Shown here piece by piece: positions 1 through 10,899 of a DNA stretch of 64,000 nt. A program made the position numbers and the translations under genes. The first letter of the stretch is position 1; each line of letters begins with the position of its first letter. The notes below the pieces were generated by a model. The model ran no database searches. It saw nothing but the letters and a program-made list of their open reading frames with translations, and was not told the origin of the DNA. The stretch is from Pohlia nutans (Eukaryota; Streptophyta; Bryopsida; Bryales; Mniaceae), in contig CM040107.1 of the NCBI GenBank assembly GCA_022496805.1, positions 11,924,501-11,988,500 of the forward strand, read 5' to 3'.

Positions 1-442
1 TCAGGGGTTAGGGAAACTTGCATAATACACGCACATATATTGGTATATGTATATATGTACACATAGTGAGATTTTAGGGTTTTAGGGTTTAGGGTGACAA
101 TACATAGATTTCATTATTCACAATTTTACATCTCACGGGAATATACATTTCAGGTAAACATTATAATATTATTTACATCCAGCCATCCAGGACAGAATCA
201 CACGTGAGAAAAAAGTGGTTCAGGTGTACGTGGGAAATTAAGCAATTTACATTAGAAAATGAGAAATTTACAATCTTGGAAAATTTGAACTTCATGGGAA
301 ATTTACACTTTTGATTCAGTTGCCTGTGTCCTAGTACCGATCGCGATCTATAAGTTTAGAACTATTAAAGGAGCAAACTCAGCAAAGCCCCTAATCTCCT
401 ATACAGCTATACATCATTCTCACTAGTTTTATGGTTGTAGCT
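1..442. other. Non-coding 3' flank with telomere-like repeats
   Basis: AT-rich sequence downstream of the minus-strand RING gene. Around 70-95 it contains consecutive TTTAGGG/TTTTAGGG units, the plant-type telomere repeat, in an interstitial position. I see no coding region or RNA gene here. Confidence 0.6.
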
Positions 443-3106
443 CTAGTTGGGGCCGGGTTGTGGCCCCGGTTGTCCTGGTGCTGTTTCAGGTTGTGCTCCT
501 GATGTTGACGCTGATGCTGAATTCTCAACAGACTCCGGTTCGATAATGCCTCTAGCAATACTTGCTTGCAAAAAAGTAGTCAGCCCGGCTTTATTTTGTA
601 GAGTCTTCAATACGGCCAATGCTTCTTGGTCATACTGACTATGATAGTGACTGAAAATCGCCTTTAAAACTCCCGCCTGATGGAATGTTTGATCTTGGAG
701 ATACTCAGTTTGCGCTTCAGGTTCCATTAGGCCAGGAATGCCAACAGGTTCTCCGTTGGAGTTATATACTAGGCCGTCCGGGTGTGGAGCATGCCGAAAT
801 TTGTCCTCCTCGACATTCCAATGTCCACCAGCAAGTTCGTCAAAAAAATGGCGCTTTTCTGCTTCAAATTCCTTATAGATCATTTTAGCCATGTCAGTGA
901 CCATGGCGTCGCTCTCCCATGGAAACTCGTCCACTGTTTGTACCGGCAAATGGTGTTCGTCGTGGGACCACTTCCACACCCACACCATGTCTTTCCCCCA
1001 TTCAGTTCTTTCGAGCGGTAAATTATCCTCGTCGTATTCGTAATGTGGTAGCATGTGGTTTTCAAGCTTAAACATTTTGTACAAACGAGGGTGAAACGGG
1101 GCTTTGCACTCCGCACATCTTTTCCTGGTCACCATGTACGGAATTAGACATTGTGGGTGGTACACATGAGGACACGTACCGAGACTATATGCACCTTCCG
1201 GGCCGAACGGGCAATTGCACATTATGCAGACGGTTCCATCTGTCACATATTTCGGGGCTTTAGGCCATAGCAACGGTCTCGGACTGACCGGGTTTCCTTG
1301 TGCGTTATTGTCTCCGTAGCGATACCGCACGGTTTCGAATTGGAACCCGTACTCTGGAGCGTTGTTCCAATTAATGCTCGAGTCGCGGACATTCTCTGGT
1401 ATATCGTCGGGGAACAACTCTTCAACGAGCGGCCATGATGTCATGTCAAAGTACCGCTCTGCACCGTCCTTGAATTGCGCCGCAACCTTCTTCACCTCGT
1501 GTTGCATTTGTTCCGACTCATTTCTGGCTACGGTGAGACCCAGTTTCATGTGGCATATGTCGAGCATCATCTCCTCTCGTCGGTGCTTCAGTAGTCGATT
1601 GTGGGTCCTCAACGTTTGCACTTCACCCTCTGCTTTGATCGCATGTGCCTTGTACATCTCAAGTTCACTGGTTTGCGAGGCCAGCTGGAGCCTAATCTCT
1701 TTTTCCGTACACTGACGCACTGCATCTTTCGTGGTTGCGTCTCGCAAATCGCTCTTCAACTTCTCTTCCTCGCTTCGATATTCATGGAGCTTCCTCTCGG
1801 CCAGCTCCGCTCGTGATTGCATGGCAGCGTATGTAGCCCGGTCAACGTCTCCCTCATTTGATGTTTGTGTTGCACTAGTGCTCGCACTTGCGACGGGAGG
1901 GCCTCCAAACGGTAATTGCCGTGGTCTTGTCGTGAATGATGAATCCATTGGTGTGGCCACCATTTCTTCCACCAAACCACATGATGCTCTCTCAATTACG
2001 TCGTCCAGCGGAAGGACTGATGGTGAAACTTCAATACTTAAGCGACGTTGTTGCGACGTGGCGGCAGCAATTTGGGACTTAAGTTCTGCATTCTTGTTCT
2101 CCAGAGCTTGTCTCCGCTCGTTTGTCCCAGCAAGATCATTTGCGTGTTTTCTGGCTTGCTCCTCCTTCTTGTATATTACATCATTCACACGGTTTTGTAA
2201 TCTGAGGACGTAATCTGAGTATAATTCGGCTTCGTTTCGCTGACCGGTTAAGTTGGGCACCGGTACACGTGCGATTCGGGCAGTTCGGGGAGTACGATCT
2301 GCGTGGACAGCCATTTGTTGGGGCCCCTCCTCTTGAACACGTGGAGCTTGGTTGACCAACGACGGATCTAGTTGTGCCGGCTCACCTTCCATACGATCCT
2401 CCATCCTTACGTCATCGTGTGCCATGTCTGTTGCATTTGACCCATGGTAGTTTTGCTCCATTGATGTTGCTCCTATGACCTCCACCTCCATCATCTGCAT
2501 GTCCGGATTGCCTGTTGCTGCTCCCATCGCGTCCTCTGGCAGTACTTCCAACGGCACATTCGGATTACGAGGAACGTGCCGAAGTTTGGCAGGATATTGA
2601 CCGTTCCTCGGCCGTGCAGGGTATGTACTCCAGTCCACGTCCTTCCCCAAAAATGTCTCTGCATACGCCATTTGACACAACGCGAGTGTCCCATCCTTCT
2701 TTCCACATCGTCCCCACAAAGCCATCGCCACTTCAGTCAATCGCTTCTTCAAGGCTCCATGCCGACATTCCGAAATGCTCGCGTATCCGCCTCTTAGAAT
2801 GGTACCAGCCTGGCCCTTGTCCCAATGACGGCATATATGAGACCAACTCACGTACGTTTTCGCGGTTCTCATATTCCATGGTTCATGCTCGTCTTCCCAG
2901 CCCTCAAACGCCAAAATATCACGGGCGTGAAAGACATCCCAGTCTATATCCGTTTGGTTCCCCCGCTTCTTTTTTCGTGGGTTCAGATCCTCACGTCCCG
3001 GTCCAGGAGTCCCCATGTCCCCAGTGTGTACCATATCTTCGATGTTGGCCATGTCCCCAGTGTGTACCATATCTTCGACGTTGGCCATGTCCCCAGCCTC
3101 TGCCAT
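443..3106 (-). CDS. RING-H2 and coiled-coil protein (887 aa)
   Basis: Uninterrupted 887-residue frame. Residues about 627-667 form a RING-H2 finger: CIMC (627-630), then C645, H647, H650 and C653, then CAEC (664-667), the C-x2-C...C-x-H-x2-H-x2-C...C-x2-C pattern of E3 ubiquitin ligases. Upstream are two charged heptad-like stretches (about 295-353 and 424-540) that look like coiled coils, suggesting a dimer that recruits an E2. The N-terminus carries a 12-residue direct repeat (GDMAN-EDMVHT type) encoded by a 36-bp DNA repeat at about 3015-3086. The tail is Ser/Ala/Pro/Gly-rich. The ligase role is inferred from the finger; the substrate is unknown. It may be a lineage-specific or element-carried family, since it sits among repeats. 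No introns are needed. The start is the first ATG of the frame; later ATGs inside the repeat are possible. Confidence 0.72.
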   Translation of the reverse strand: MAEAGDMANVEDMVHTGDMANIEDMVHTGDMGTPGPGREDLNPRKKKRGNQTDIDWDVFHARDILAFEGWEDEHEPWNMRTAKTYVSWSHICRHWDKGQAGTILRGGYASISECRHGALKKRLTEVAMALWGRCGKKDGTLALCQMAYAETFLGKDVDWSTYPARPRNGQYPAKLRHVPRNPNVPLEVLPEDAMGAATGNPDMQMMEVEVIGATSMEQNYHGSNATDMAHDDVRMEDRMEGEPAQLDPSLVNQAPRVQEEGPQQMAVHADRTPRTARIARVPVPNLTGQRNEAELYSDYVLRLQNRVNDVIYKKEEQARKHANDLAGTNERRQALENKNAELKSQIAAATSQQRRLSIEVSPSVLPLDDVIERASCGLVEEMVATPMDSSFTTRPRQLPFGGPPVASASTSATQTSNEGDVDRATYAAMQSRAELAERKLHEYRSEEEKLKSDLRDATTKDAVRQCTEKEIRLQLASQTSELEMYKAHAIKAEGEVQTLRTHNRLLKHRREEMMLDICHMKLGLTVARNESEQMQHEVKKVAAQFKDGAERYFDMTSWPLVEELFPDDIPENVRDSSINWNNAPEYGFQFETVRYRYGDNNAQGNPVSPRPLLWPKAPKYVTDGTVCIMCNCPFGPEGAYSLGTCPHVYHPQCLIPYMVTRKRCAECKAPFHPRLYKMFKLENHMLPHYEYDEDNLPLERTEWGKDMVWVWKWSHDEHHLPVQTVDEFPWESDAMVTDMAKMIYKEFEAEKRHFFDELAGGHWNVEEDKFRHAPHPDGLVYNSNGEPVGIPGLMEPEAQTEYLQDQTFHQAGVLKAIFSHYHSQYDQEALAVLKTLQNKAGLTTFLQASIARGIIEPESVENSASASTSGAQPETAPGQPGPQPGPN

Positions 3107-3204
3107 GTCCTACTGTTGTGGTTTCAATTGCCCAATCTGCGGTATTCTGTATGGGGTCGTATATGAGATCAGCTCATATGACAATACCACATCCACCCCT
3201 CTCT

Positions 3205-3390
3205 GCTTCCTCCCAAGTTATGAAGCAAGGCTTTGTGCAAACCAGGACTTCACAACTCAAAGGAGGACAACGTGACTGAGTATCGAAATGCGCGTTTAGG
3301 TGACAAAAATAACAACACCTGCAGTTTGCCTCCTCCCAAGTTATGAAGCAAGGCTTTGTGCAAACCAGGACGTCACAGCTCAAGGGAGAA
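3205..3390. repeat. Imperfect direct repeat, 123 bp apart
   Basis: A segment of about 50 bp beginning TCCCAAGTTATGAAGCAAGG at 3211 recurs at 3334 with few changes (CTTCACAACTCAA against CGTCACAGCTCAA at its end). It lies just upstream of the RING gene start and could be promoter-proximal duplication. No gene seen. Confidence 0.8.
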
Positions 3391-3494
3391 AGCATGGATC
3401 CAAAATGAGGCCCCCATCATCTTATACTCACATGCCCACCAAACCAATTAGGCATAGCCATTTATGTCAATTCATCATAATCTAGATCAATGGC

Positions 3495-4745
3495 GTGCTC
3501 ACCGGAGCCGTCGACCTAGCCGTCCAGATGTTTGATCGACAGTTGATGGCGTCCCGCTGGACGGCGGCGTAGGGTCGGACAGGCCGTCAACAGGCTCGGA
3601 TACGAGTATAGGTTCGGTGTAGGGTGGGATGGACTTGACGGCCTTCCCGTCCAATTGGACGGGCGGCTTATCCAACAGGACGGTCCATCCGTCCAACCGG
3701 ACAGCCTTTCCGTCGAACCAGACGGCCTTTCCGTCGACCTGAACGGCCCACCCGTCCAGTGGGGCAGCCTGCCCGCCATAGATGGCCTGCCCGCCCATGT
3801 GACGTGCCAGATGTCAATTGGACGACCCACCCGTCTAGGTGGACGGCCCCCGTTCATTAAACGACCTGCTTGACGACTGCACGGCCCAGCTGTCGGCAAT
3901 TTAAGACCACTCGTGAGAATTATGGTGTTCATCACGATCACAATGCCCGTTGATTTAGCCGTCCACAAACGAGATCCAGGGCCCCCACCTCCGGCTGGAC
4001 GCTAACAGGCTATCATAATGGTGATCATGAGGGGGCGCCCGCCGTCACCCAGTACTTGCAGCCGTCAATTATCACTGGACGGTCATCATATGTGGCTTTA
4101 TCCATTGACGGCTCGCCGATTGGACGGCCTACTCCTCCTAGTGGCCGGCCGTTCCGTCGTGTGAACGGCGTGGCTGTCCAGCTGGACGCCGTACCCGTCC
4201 ACCTAGACGACCAGCCCGTCCGCTTGGACGATCAACCCGTCGACTGGACGGCATACACGTTCAACTGGACGACTGGCCCGTCCAACTGGAAGGCCTAAAC
4301 ATCCAACTAGACGGCGTGCCCATCTGACGCGACGAGCAGCTCGTCCACGTGGACAACCAGTGCATCGTCTGGACGGCCTACACATTCAACTGGACGACCG
4401 GCCCGTCCAACTGGACGGCCTAAACATCGAACTAGACGGCTTGCCCGTCTGACGCGACGAGCAGCCCGTCCACGTGGACAACCAGTGCATCGTCTGGACG
4501 GCCTACACGTTCAACTGGACGACCGGTCCGTCCAACTGGACGGCCTAAACATCCAACTAGACGGCCTGCCCGTCTGACGCGACGAGCAGCCCGTCCACGT
4601 GGACAACCAGTGCATCGTCTAGACGGCCTACACGTTCAACAAGACGACCGGCCCGCCCAACTGGATGGCCTAAACATCCAACTAGACGGCCTACTTGTCT
4701 GACTGGACGGCCTAAACTCTTACTGGACGGCGTGCCTGAATAGTT
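3495..4745. repeat. GACGG/CCGTC dyad satellite, cluster 1
   Basis: Dense array of GGACGG and CCGTCC half-sites, many paired as palindromes such as CCGTCCAACTGGACGG. About 3640-3800 follows a 21-bp period. From 4246 to about 4740 a higher-order unit of 125 bp is repeated about four times (GGACGGC[A/C]TA anchors at 4246, 4371, 4496 and AGACGGCCTA at 4621). Apparent ORFs here (seven-residue DGxxVxx repeats) arise because 21 bp is seven codons; I do not call them genes. Confidence 0.9.
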
Positions 4746-4979
4746 GGATGGCTATAAATCTGGGTCCTAGGGTTATGTGGCATACCAATTATAGTGATTT
4801 AGGTATGATTGAGAAGACTGTACGATGCGGGGTGATAGCATATATCATTTGAATAGTAATTATGTTTTGAGTGCATATCCAATGCTTCATTGTGTACGGT
4901 TCAGAAATTATGACTAATTATATATTTCATTTCAGCACGCCAATCGATTATTTCATTCCACAACAGGGGTTTAGGGTTA
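4746..4979. other. AT-rich spacer between satellite clusters
   Basis: Low-GC stretch without a convincing gene. It ends in a GGTTTAGGGTTAG telomere-like motif immediately before the next array. Confidence 0.5.
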
Positions 4980-5222
4980 GACGGCCTTCCGTCATGTGGA
5001 CGGGAGGGTCGTCATGTGGACGGGAGGGTCGTCATGTGGACGGGAGGGTCGTCATGTGGACTGGAGGGTCGTCATGTGGACGGGAGGGTCGTCATGTGGA
5101 CGGGCGGATCGTCATGTGGACGGGCGGGACGCCATATGGACGGGCGGGACGTCATGTGGACGCGCGTAACATCATGTAGACGGGCGTGATAACATGTCGA
5201 CAGGTGTGATTTCACGTGGACG
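4980..5222. repeat. Exact 20-bp tandem array (12 units)
   Basis: Unit GTCATGTGGACGGGAGGGTC repeats every 20 bp from 4991 to 5211 (4991, 5011, 5031 and so on), near-identical at the left and increasingly diverged at the right. It is the most homogeneous member of the GACGG satellite family, so it probably amplified recently. Confidence 0.95.
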
Positions 5223-5293
5223 GACAGTCTTGGGTTGCAGCTAATTCTCGTGTTCTTTCAATTTTTTAATCTGCTATACTTCACTATTAAGGT

Positions 5294-5933
5294 CTACGAC
5301 ATAAATGTATGTTGGTATTGTTTAAGTGCAGGGATAAATGCACAGTGAGGTGTAAACCTTGAACACATGCGACACGGGTTCGGAAAGTAGTGTTTGCATA
5401 GTGTATTTAAATTTATACCGACAACAAGAGTCCTAACGACGGAGAGTGCAAACACAAACATTGCAACTGCGCCAGAACCTGTATACCCGCACGACAAGAA
5501 ACTAAAGAGATGCGTGCCTGTAACCTGAGGGGCCAGTACGGGCCGCTTTCTTTGAAACATACATAGATCGCGGATGCTCCTTCTGGGGCGAATACGCACC
5601 GGGTGGGAAATCCGCAACATGCGAGTATGCATGTTTAACAACAGACACTATCCGGTTCGGCGCACTAGTATTCGACACCAAGTCCTTCGCTGGATCCACT
5701 GGAGTAGTCCCCCACACTTCCACGGCGCTACCAACGGTGATGCCAACGACTCCCGTAGGATCGATCAACACACGATCTGCAGAATCATCTAAACGAACGC
5801 AGTCGAAGAAAATAGGCCCTACATCGCCAGAATCGCCTACTTTGTATGACTGAGCTAGACGACACACTAAAATCTCCATACCGTCACCTGCATGGGCTGC
5901 ACAAGGTCGAAATGAAAACCTTGACCAAGGCAA
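5294..5933 (-). pseudogene. Possible GIDE-domain (SP1/MUL1-like) gene fragment
   Basis: The frame from 5933 to 5502 contains FFDCVRLDDSADRVLIDPTG and, later, SMYVSKK, resembling the GIDE domain of SP1/MUL1-type membrane E3 ligases (a conserved 'RV.VDPTGA' stretch and a late 'PFYVS.KS' stretch). It stops at 5502. A neighbouring frame reaching 5294 encodes a hydrophobic stretch (SGAVAMFVFALSVVRTLVVG) that could be the membrane segment expected after GIDE. The two join in frame if about 46 nt between GTTACAG and TATACAG are removed, either as a very short intron or as a frameshift scar. No RING finger follows. Family assignment is by eye and weak; the gene is at best truncated, lying between two satellite clusters. 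Confidence 0.3.
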
Positions 5934-5984
5934 TCGATATTTATATCCTTGGCGGGCAAAGTTTAGGGTTTAGGGCAACGCACA

Positions 5985-6525
5985 CGATCTTCCGCGCGGC
6001 TGGATGGCCATTCCGTCGACTGGACGCCCTCTACGTCCGCAAGACGGATCCTCTGTCGACTGCATGGCCGGGTGCGATGGTTAGACGGCCTCTCTAGCGA
6101 CTGGACGGCCCTCCCGTCCAGAAGAGCGCCCCTCGGTCTCCTTGACGGCCCACCCGTCCACAGACAAGACGGCCCACCCATCCTCTGGACGGGCTCTCCG
6201 TCAACTAGACGGCCCTCTCTGTCGGGCCGTCCACTCCACGGACTAGCCGTCCTGAGGACACGGTCAGCCCGTCATCTAGACGGACTACCCGTCCACGGAC
6301 AGGACGGCCCACCTGTCCTCTGGACGGCTACTCCGTCAACCCGACGGACCTTCCCGTCGGACCGTCCACTCGACGGAATAGCCGTCCAGAGGAGACGGTC
6401 GGCCCGTCAACTGGACGGACAACCCGTCTACTGGATGGACAGGTCGACCATGCAGTCAACGACCTGCATTGAAATCGGACGGGTTAGCCGTCCAGTTCGA
6501 CGGCCAAGCTGTCAGCTGTTCGACG
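5985..6525. repeat. GACGG/CCGTC dyad satellite, cluster 2
   Basis: Same palindromic half-sites as cluster 1. A higher-order unit of about 135 bp is present roughly twice (anchors CAGACAAGAC at 6161 and CGGACAGGAC at 6296, each followed by GGCCCACC). A GTTTAGGGTTTAGGG telomere-like motif sits at about 5961, just outside the left edge. Confidence 0.88.
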
Positions 6526-6825
6526 GCTACGCACTGTGCATGGACTTCTGCATGGAAACAAAGTCTCTATAGGCAACCATGAACATCGACACGGTGTAGG
6601 AACATTTGTTTATTCAAAATTGTGTGCCGTATGTACATAATCACAAAATGTATCTCCCATGGGACGGCTTATCTATCCCGTCTACCCTGGTGTACATCGA
6701 GAAAACATATAACACTATATATAGTCTGAACGGAATAATTTAATAACAGCCGGATGGGCCGGATGAGCCGGATCCCATGCACAATTGCCGAACAAAAAAA
6801 AAAAAAGGTGGCGACGACGACTAAT
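6526..6825. other. Spacer without a clear gene
   Basis: No supported gene. Contains a long A homopolymer at about 6793-6806. Short ORFs here look like chance. Confidence 0.4.
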
Positions 6826-7364
6826 CTATCGATGCTGTGCGCCCTGCCTTTGCGCTCGCCGGGTGAGGTACCACTGCGCAAATGTGCACCCTGTGTGCAA
6901 TTCAAAACGAGCCAACGCCTTCCGCTTCTTGTGTTTGCTCCAATTCGCGGTCATTCGCCCGTCCGTGACAAGCTTCAAAAAATACGGGTTCAGCCAACGC
7001 ATCGTTGGCTCCTCCATCCCCGAACGCTGTAGTGCCCACAACACGTACTCCTGCAGCTGTTTCCGGTCCACAGGATACCCGGATGGTTCCCAGCGCCGCA
7101 TCGCGATAGCGTGATGCCGATGTGCAGGACCCTAAGCGTGAAAGCTGCTGCAAGATCAAAACTCTTGCGAACTGGCCGTCCACCGCTCCCCAGTTCCAAC
7201 ATGCAATCTCTCACCAGCCCGCAATGGCGCAAACAGTCTTTGGGAATCTGAGATCGACACACTCCTGAACTGCAGAATCTGTCGGACGGTGCGAGATAAC
7301 AGCAATTGCAAGCAGGCCTTCCAACGCGATCCAGTCCCAACCTGCACACACAAAATGGAAACAT
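6826..7364 (-). pseudogene. Decayed minus-strand gene, function unknown
   Basis: Two minus-strand frames look coding and seem to continue one another. 7364-7100 reads towards LVRDCMLELGSGG and FDLAAAFTLRVLHIGITLSR; 7101-6826 then reads RRWEPSGYPVDRKQLQEYV, later PTMRWLNPYFLKLVTDGR and a basic tail ending QRQGAQHR and a stop. A frameshift near 7100 would join them. I recognise no family. The residue composition (alternating hydrophobic and charged, few low-complexity runs) is why I treat it as former coding sequence and not a shadow. Low confidence. Confidence 0.25.
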
Positions 7365-7489
7365 ACAGCTACGAGGAATACCATGGAGACAGAAGCCACC
7401 TGGAAAGCATTTTATATGAGCAGGGGCCGTCCGATATCTTGTGAATCGCCAACATACAGCCGTTGATCTGGGCCGTCATCGCATAACTC

Positions 7490-7965
7490 ATGGCCGTTGA
7501 CTGGACGCTCTTCGCAGTTAATGCAGTCCGTCCACTAAATAGTAAACTATCACCTCCCACGCGAGAACTAATGTGGTCTCGTAATCCGGACCGTTTCGGG
7601 CGTATGGCCGTCGCCCCGCCCGTCTCGGCAACGGTGGGCCGTCTCGCTAGACGGTCCCGTCCATGGGGTTGGACGGCCGTCCTCTCAGCCCTCGACGGCC
7701 CCCCCGTCCTGTTGGACGGCTTCCTCGGCTGCACTGGACGGGCTAACTGTGCAGGTGACGGCCTATCCCGCGCTGGACGGCGTATCCGTGTGGACACATT
7801 TCATAAAATTCCTGGGACGGCCTGTCCGTCCGCTCGACAAGGTGGGGGGGGGGGGGGGGAGGGTTATCCACCCCTGCCTGGACGGCCTAGGCGTGTTTTG
7901 GACGGCTTGGGCGTGTTTAGAGGGCTTTCCCGCCAGTTGAACAGACCCGGGGACAGCCTTCCGTC
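7490..7965. repeat. GACGG/CCGTC dyad satellite, cluster 3, with poly-G run
   Basis: Irregular array of GGACGG/CCGTCC half-sites. An uninterrupted G tract of more than ten bases lies at about 7843-7859, flanked by GGTG and AGGG, so it could form a quadruplex. ORFs on both strands (7369-7797 minus, 7490-7975 plus) follow the repeat and are not called. Confidence 0.82.
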
Positions 7966-8667
7966 TCGTTTGTAAAACCCGTCTTTGCGGTGGATTTTGT
8001 TTCCCCTGAACTGGATCTGACGAAATCCTTTTCACGTGGACAAAGTAATTTAATCAATGACCGCATTGCTAATAATTCCCAAATCATTACCAGAGTCGCA
8101 ATTAAAAAGGTATGGTTTGTGATACCAAGACTAAAATAGATAAGTTATAAGAACATGGAGAACGATTATTGCCAATCTTGCGACGAGTGACCGATAGACC
8201 TAAGCAATAATTCACAATAATGCTTTTAATAATGAGATTGAGTTGGTAGATCGTACTATTGTAGAGTGAAAGGAACATTAGATACACTCAAACACGATGT
8301 GGCATTTAAAGGTGAATCCAGAAAACTATGACTTTATCAGAATATTATAAACCTTGACGTAGGGAAATATTATGTTTAGAATCAAACTTAGAGCAAATCG
8401 TTTTAGTTACATCCCTTCATGTGGGGGGGTAAGGGTTAAATATAGTGAAATACTGAAATATGGCTGCAACCACTTGCTCGTGCGCAAAAATATTGGATTA
8501 CAATGACCAAACTTTTAATTATTGAAGGGATGGTCAGATATTTAAATGTCACGATAGTTTGAACAGTAGGAATTCAAAAAGTATAATTCTAATCAAGAAG
8601 TAATAGGGTGATTGCAGTATTGCACGAGTTCTTTCACGTATGTTCAGTCGTTCACAACTTGTTTAGT
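7966..8667. other. AT-rich intergenic sequence
   Basis: Abrupt shift from the GC-rich satellite to AT-rich DNA. I see no gene, RNA or clear repeat. Confidence 0.5.
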
Positions 8668-8873
8668 GGATGATGGTAGAACATCGTGGAAGGCATATTA
8701 TCATGTCTAGTGAGCCAAGAATATTAATATACGCCCATTGGTAATATAAAACACATATGACATGGCATTTGGATGATGGTAGAACATCGTGGAAGGTATA
8801 TTATCATGTCTAGTGAGCCAAGAATATTAATATACGCCCATTCGTAATATAAAACACATGTGGCATGGCATTT
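8668..8873. repeat. Tandem duplication of a 103-bp unit
   Basis: Unit beginning GGATGATGGTAGAACATCGT at 8668 is repeated at 8771 with only a few differences, followed by the start of a third copy at about 8873. AT-rich, non-coding. Confidence 0.92.
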
Positions 8874-9292
8874 GGATGAGTGACGCATACGACTTAGGCA
8901 TTATGAGACGGCTAGGACATTCATTAAGACATTAACGACCTTCAACATTTCGCATATTAAAGTCCTAAACATTCATTAATGGTCTTTAATATGTCCTAGA
9001 CATTCATTAATGTATTTTAACATTACGCCTAAAGTCCTAAACATTGTATAATTAATGTAGTCCAAACAGGCAATGTTACTATATAACATTAGGACAATAT
9101 GACAACATTACAATATGACAATTTCACAATTGGACAATAATAGTTATATTACAATATGACATTATGACAATTCATTAATTTGACAATATGAAAATTCAAG
9201 AACTAGACAATATGACAATATGACAATATGATACGGGGACTATAAATCTAGAACAATAGGAGTATAGGACAATAGGATAGTAGGACGGCAGG
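8874..9292. repeat. ATTAATG / ACAATATG low-complexity tract
   Basis: Degenerate short repeats: CATTAATG and CCTAAACATT words to about 9060, then ACAATATGA and ACAATTC words to about 9290. Same word family as the larger tract at 10090-10620. No gene seen. Confidence 0.7.
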
Positions 9293-9628
9293 ATGAAAGG
9301 CCCGGCAATTTGTTTTTCATACCCGTGTCCTTTTCGTACACGCTTGTCCATTGTCAAGTTCATGAAAGCCTTGGAAGTTGTGTTTGTTTGCACTTCGTTT
9401 GGAAACGTTGACTTCGGGGAATACAACCTCACGGTTTGGCATAGATCTAGCCGTCTAGTTCCATGCTCCATGGAAAGTGCATTGACCGTTGGCACGAAGT
9501 TAAACTCGGGTGGTGTGTGTATGAAGGGTATATCTAAGAGTGTTGAAGTTGGCTTCCTCACCTACTTTGAATCGCTTAACCTCTGCAACGTTGAACGCAA
9601 CTTAAAATGTGACAATGTGATAATATAG
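9293..9628 (+). other. Orphan 111-aa ORF, possibly a fragment
   Basis: An ATG frame of 111 residues between two AT-rich repeat tracts, with locally higher GC. It reads EVVFVCTSFGNVDFGEYNL and later VEVGFLTYFESLNLCNVER. The opposite strand is also open for 121 codons, so coding strand is uncertain. I do not recognise a family. It might be a remnant of an element whose ends are the flanking ACAATATG tracts. Confidence 0.2.
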
Positions 9629-10089
9629 CCAAGTTTGTTACATCCCGAGACGACCCTCACAACGTCACATTTCAAATCGCAGGTTCCGGTATGCGTTTCA
9701 AAATTGCTACTAGAAGTCTAAAATAGCTAGTACCAACACTGATTCTTCCGGTAGTACTCTTGAGAAGTGTAGTACTCTTCGACAATATAACCATGACTTA
9801 TTGCACCATGGAAGACTTTTAATTTTAATGTTACTTTCTTTCACACACCCTAACGCCTTTTACAGCTGATCATCTGGTCCAAACTTACTGCTTAATCAGT
9901 TGAATATATCGGACCGCATTCTTCTTCACTCACTCCGTCACTCCAATTATAAATACTGCGTGCAACCCTGCCCTAAACTTGGTTTATCCAAGATAATTAG
10001 TTTGCTCCTTATGGCTTGTAAGAACCTGTGAAAGAGAATGTCAACATATCAACATGTCAACATGAGGCTCGTGGTTTTCAGTCACAGTC
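9629..10089. other. Intergenic, no gene seen
   Basis: No coding region. A TATA-like ATTATAAATACT lies at about 9947-9958 but has no convincing downstream ORF. Confidence 0.4.
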
Positions 10090-10625
10090 TATCATTCAAA
10101 ATGCAAAGAATACAACATGACAATATGTAATACGAAATGACAGTATTGTCATACATTATGACAATATAACGATATGGCAATATGGCAATATGACAATATG
10201 GCAATGTGACAATATAACAATATGAGAATATGACAATGTGTCAAGTAGTCAATATGACAATATGGAAATATGACATTATGACAACATGACAATATCGTAA
10301 AGTGACTATGAGTCTATGACAATAGGACAATAGAACAATAGGACAATGGGACAATATGACAATATGAAAATATGACAGTATGATAATATGACATTATAAC
10401 AATATTGTCATATTAAAAACATGACTATATGACAATAGAACAATAGGACAGTAGTACATTAGGACATTCGGACTAGAACCATAGGACAATAGGACAATAG
10501 AACAATAGGACAATGGCATAATATCACAGTAGGACAATATGATGATATGACGATGTGGCGATGTGACAATATGCCAATACTAACAATTTGACTATTGGGC
10601 ATGACGACAATATGGCGGTATGATA
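10090..10625. repeat. Degenerate 9-bp minisatellite (ACAATATG/ACAATAGG)
   Basis: More than 500 bp built from variants of GACAATATG and GACAATAGG. The unit is strand-asymmetric (CAAT on plus). Non-coding. Confidence 0.9.
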
Positions 10626-10899
10626 ATACGGTAAAGCTTTGCATGTCTATTGGCGGTAAAAGGGAAATGATGGGAGAAAAAGGGGGAAATAAAGGGCAGC
10701 TAGGAGACCACCAAGAACTGCTCTAATTAGTACAACGGATTACCATAAATAGTAGTCCACCCCTGACACATACTACGCAGAAATGGGCAGTACAGTAACG
10801 TGATTCTCCGAACGAGGGAAGGAACGCTTGCACATCCTGTTGTTCGGCTTTCCCAGAATGAAGAAGCAATAACCATGGCGCATGGATCATTCCTCCAAT

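Noticed and set aside
3499..4385. Overlapping ORFs on both strands with seven-residue repeats
   Set aside because: They follow the 21-bp DNA satellite; a period divisible by three keeps frames open without selection.
4980..5222. CRISPR-like array
   Set aside because: Repeat and 'spacer' are both conserved, the period is only 20 bp, there are no cas genes, and the genome is eukaryotic.
7369..7797. Minus-strand ORF across satellite cluster 3
   Set aside because: Repeat-driven composition and overlap with an equally open plus-strand frame.
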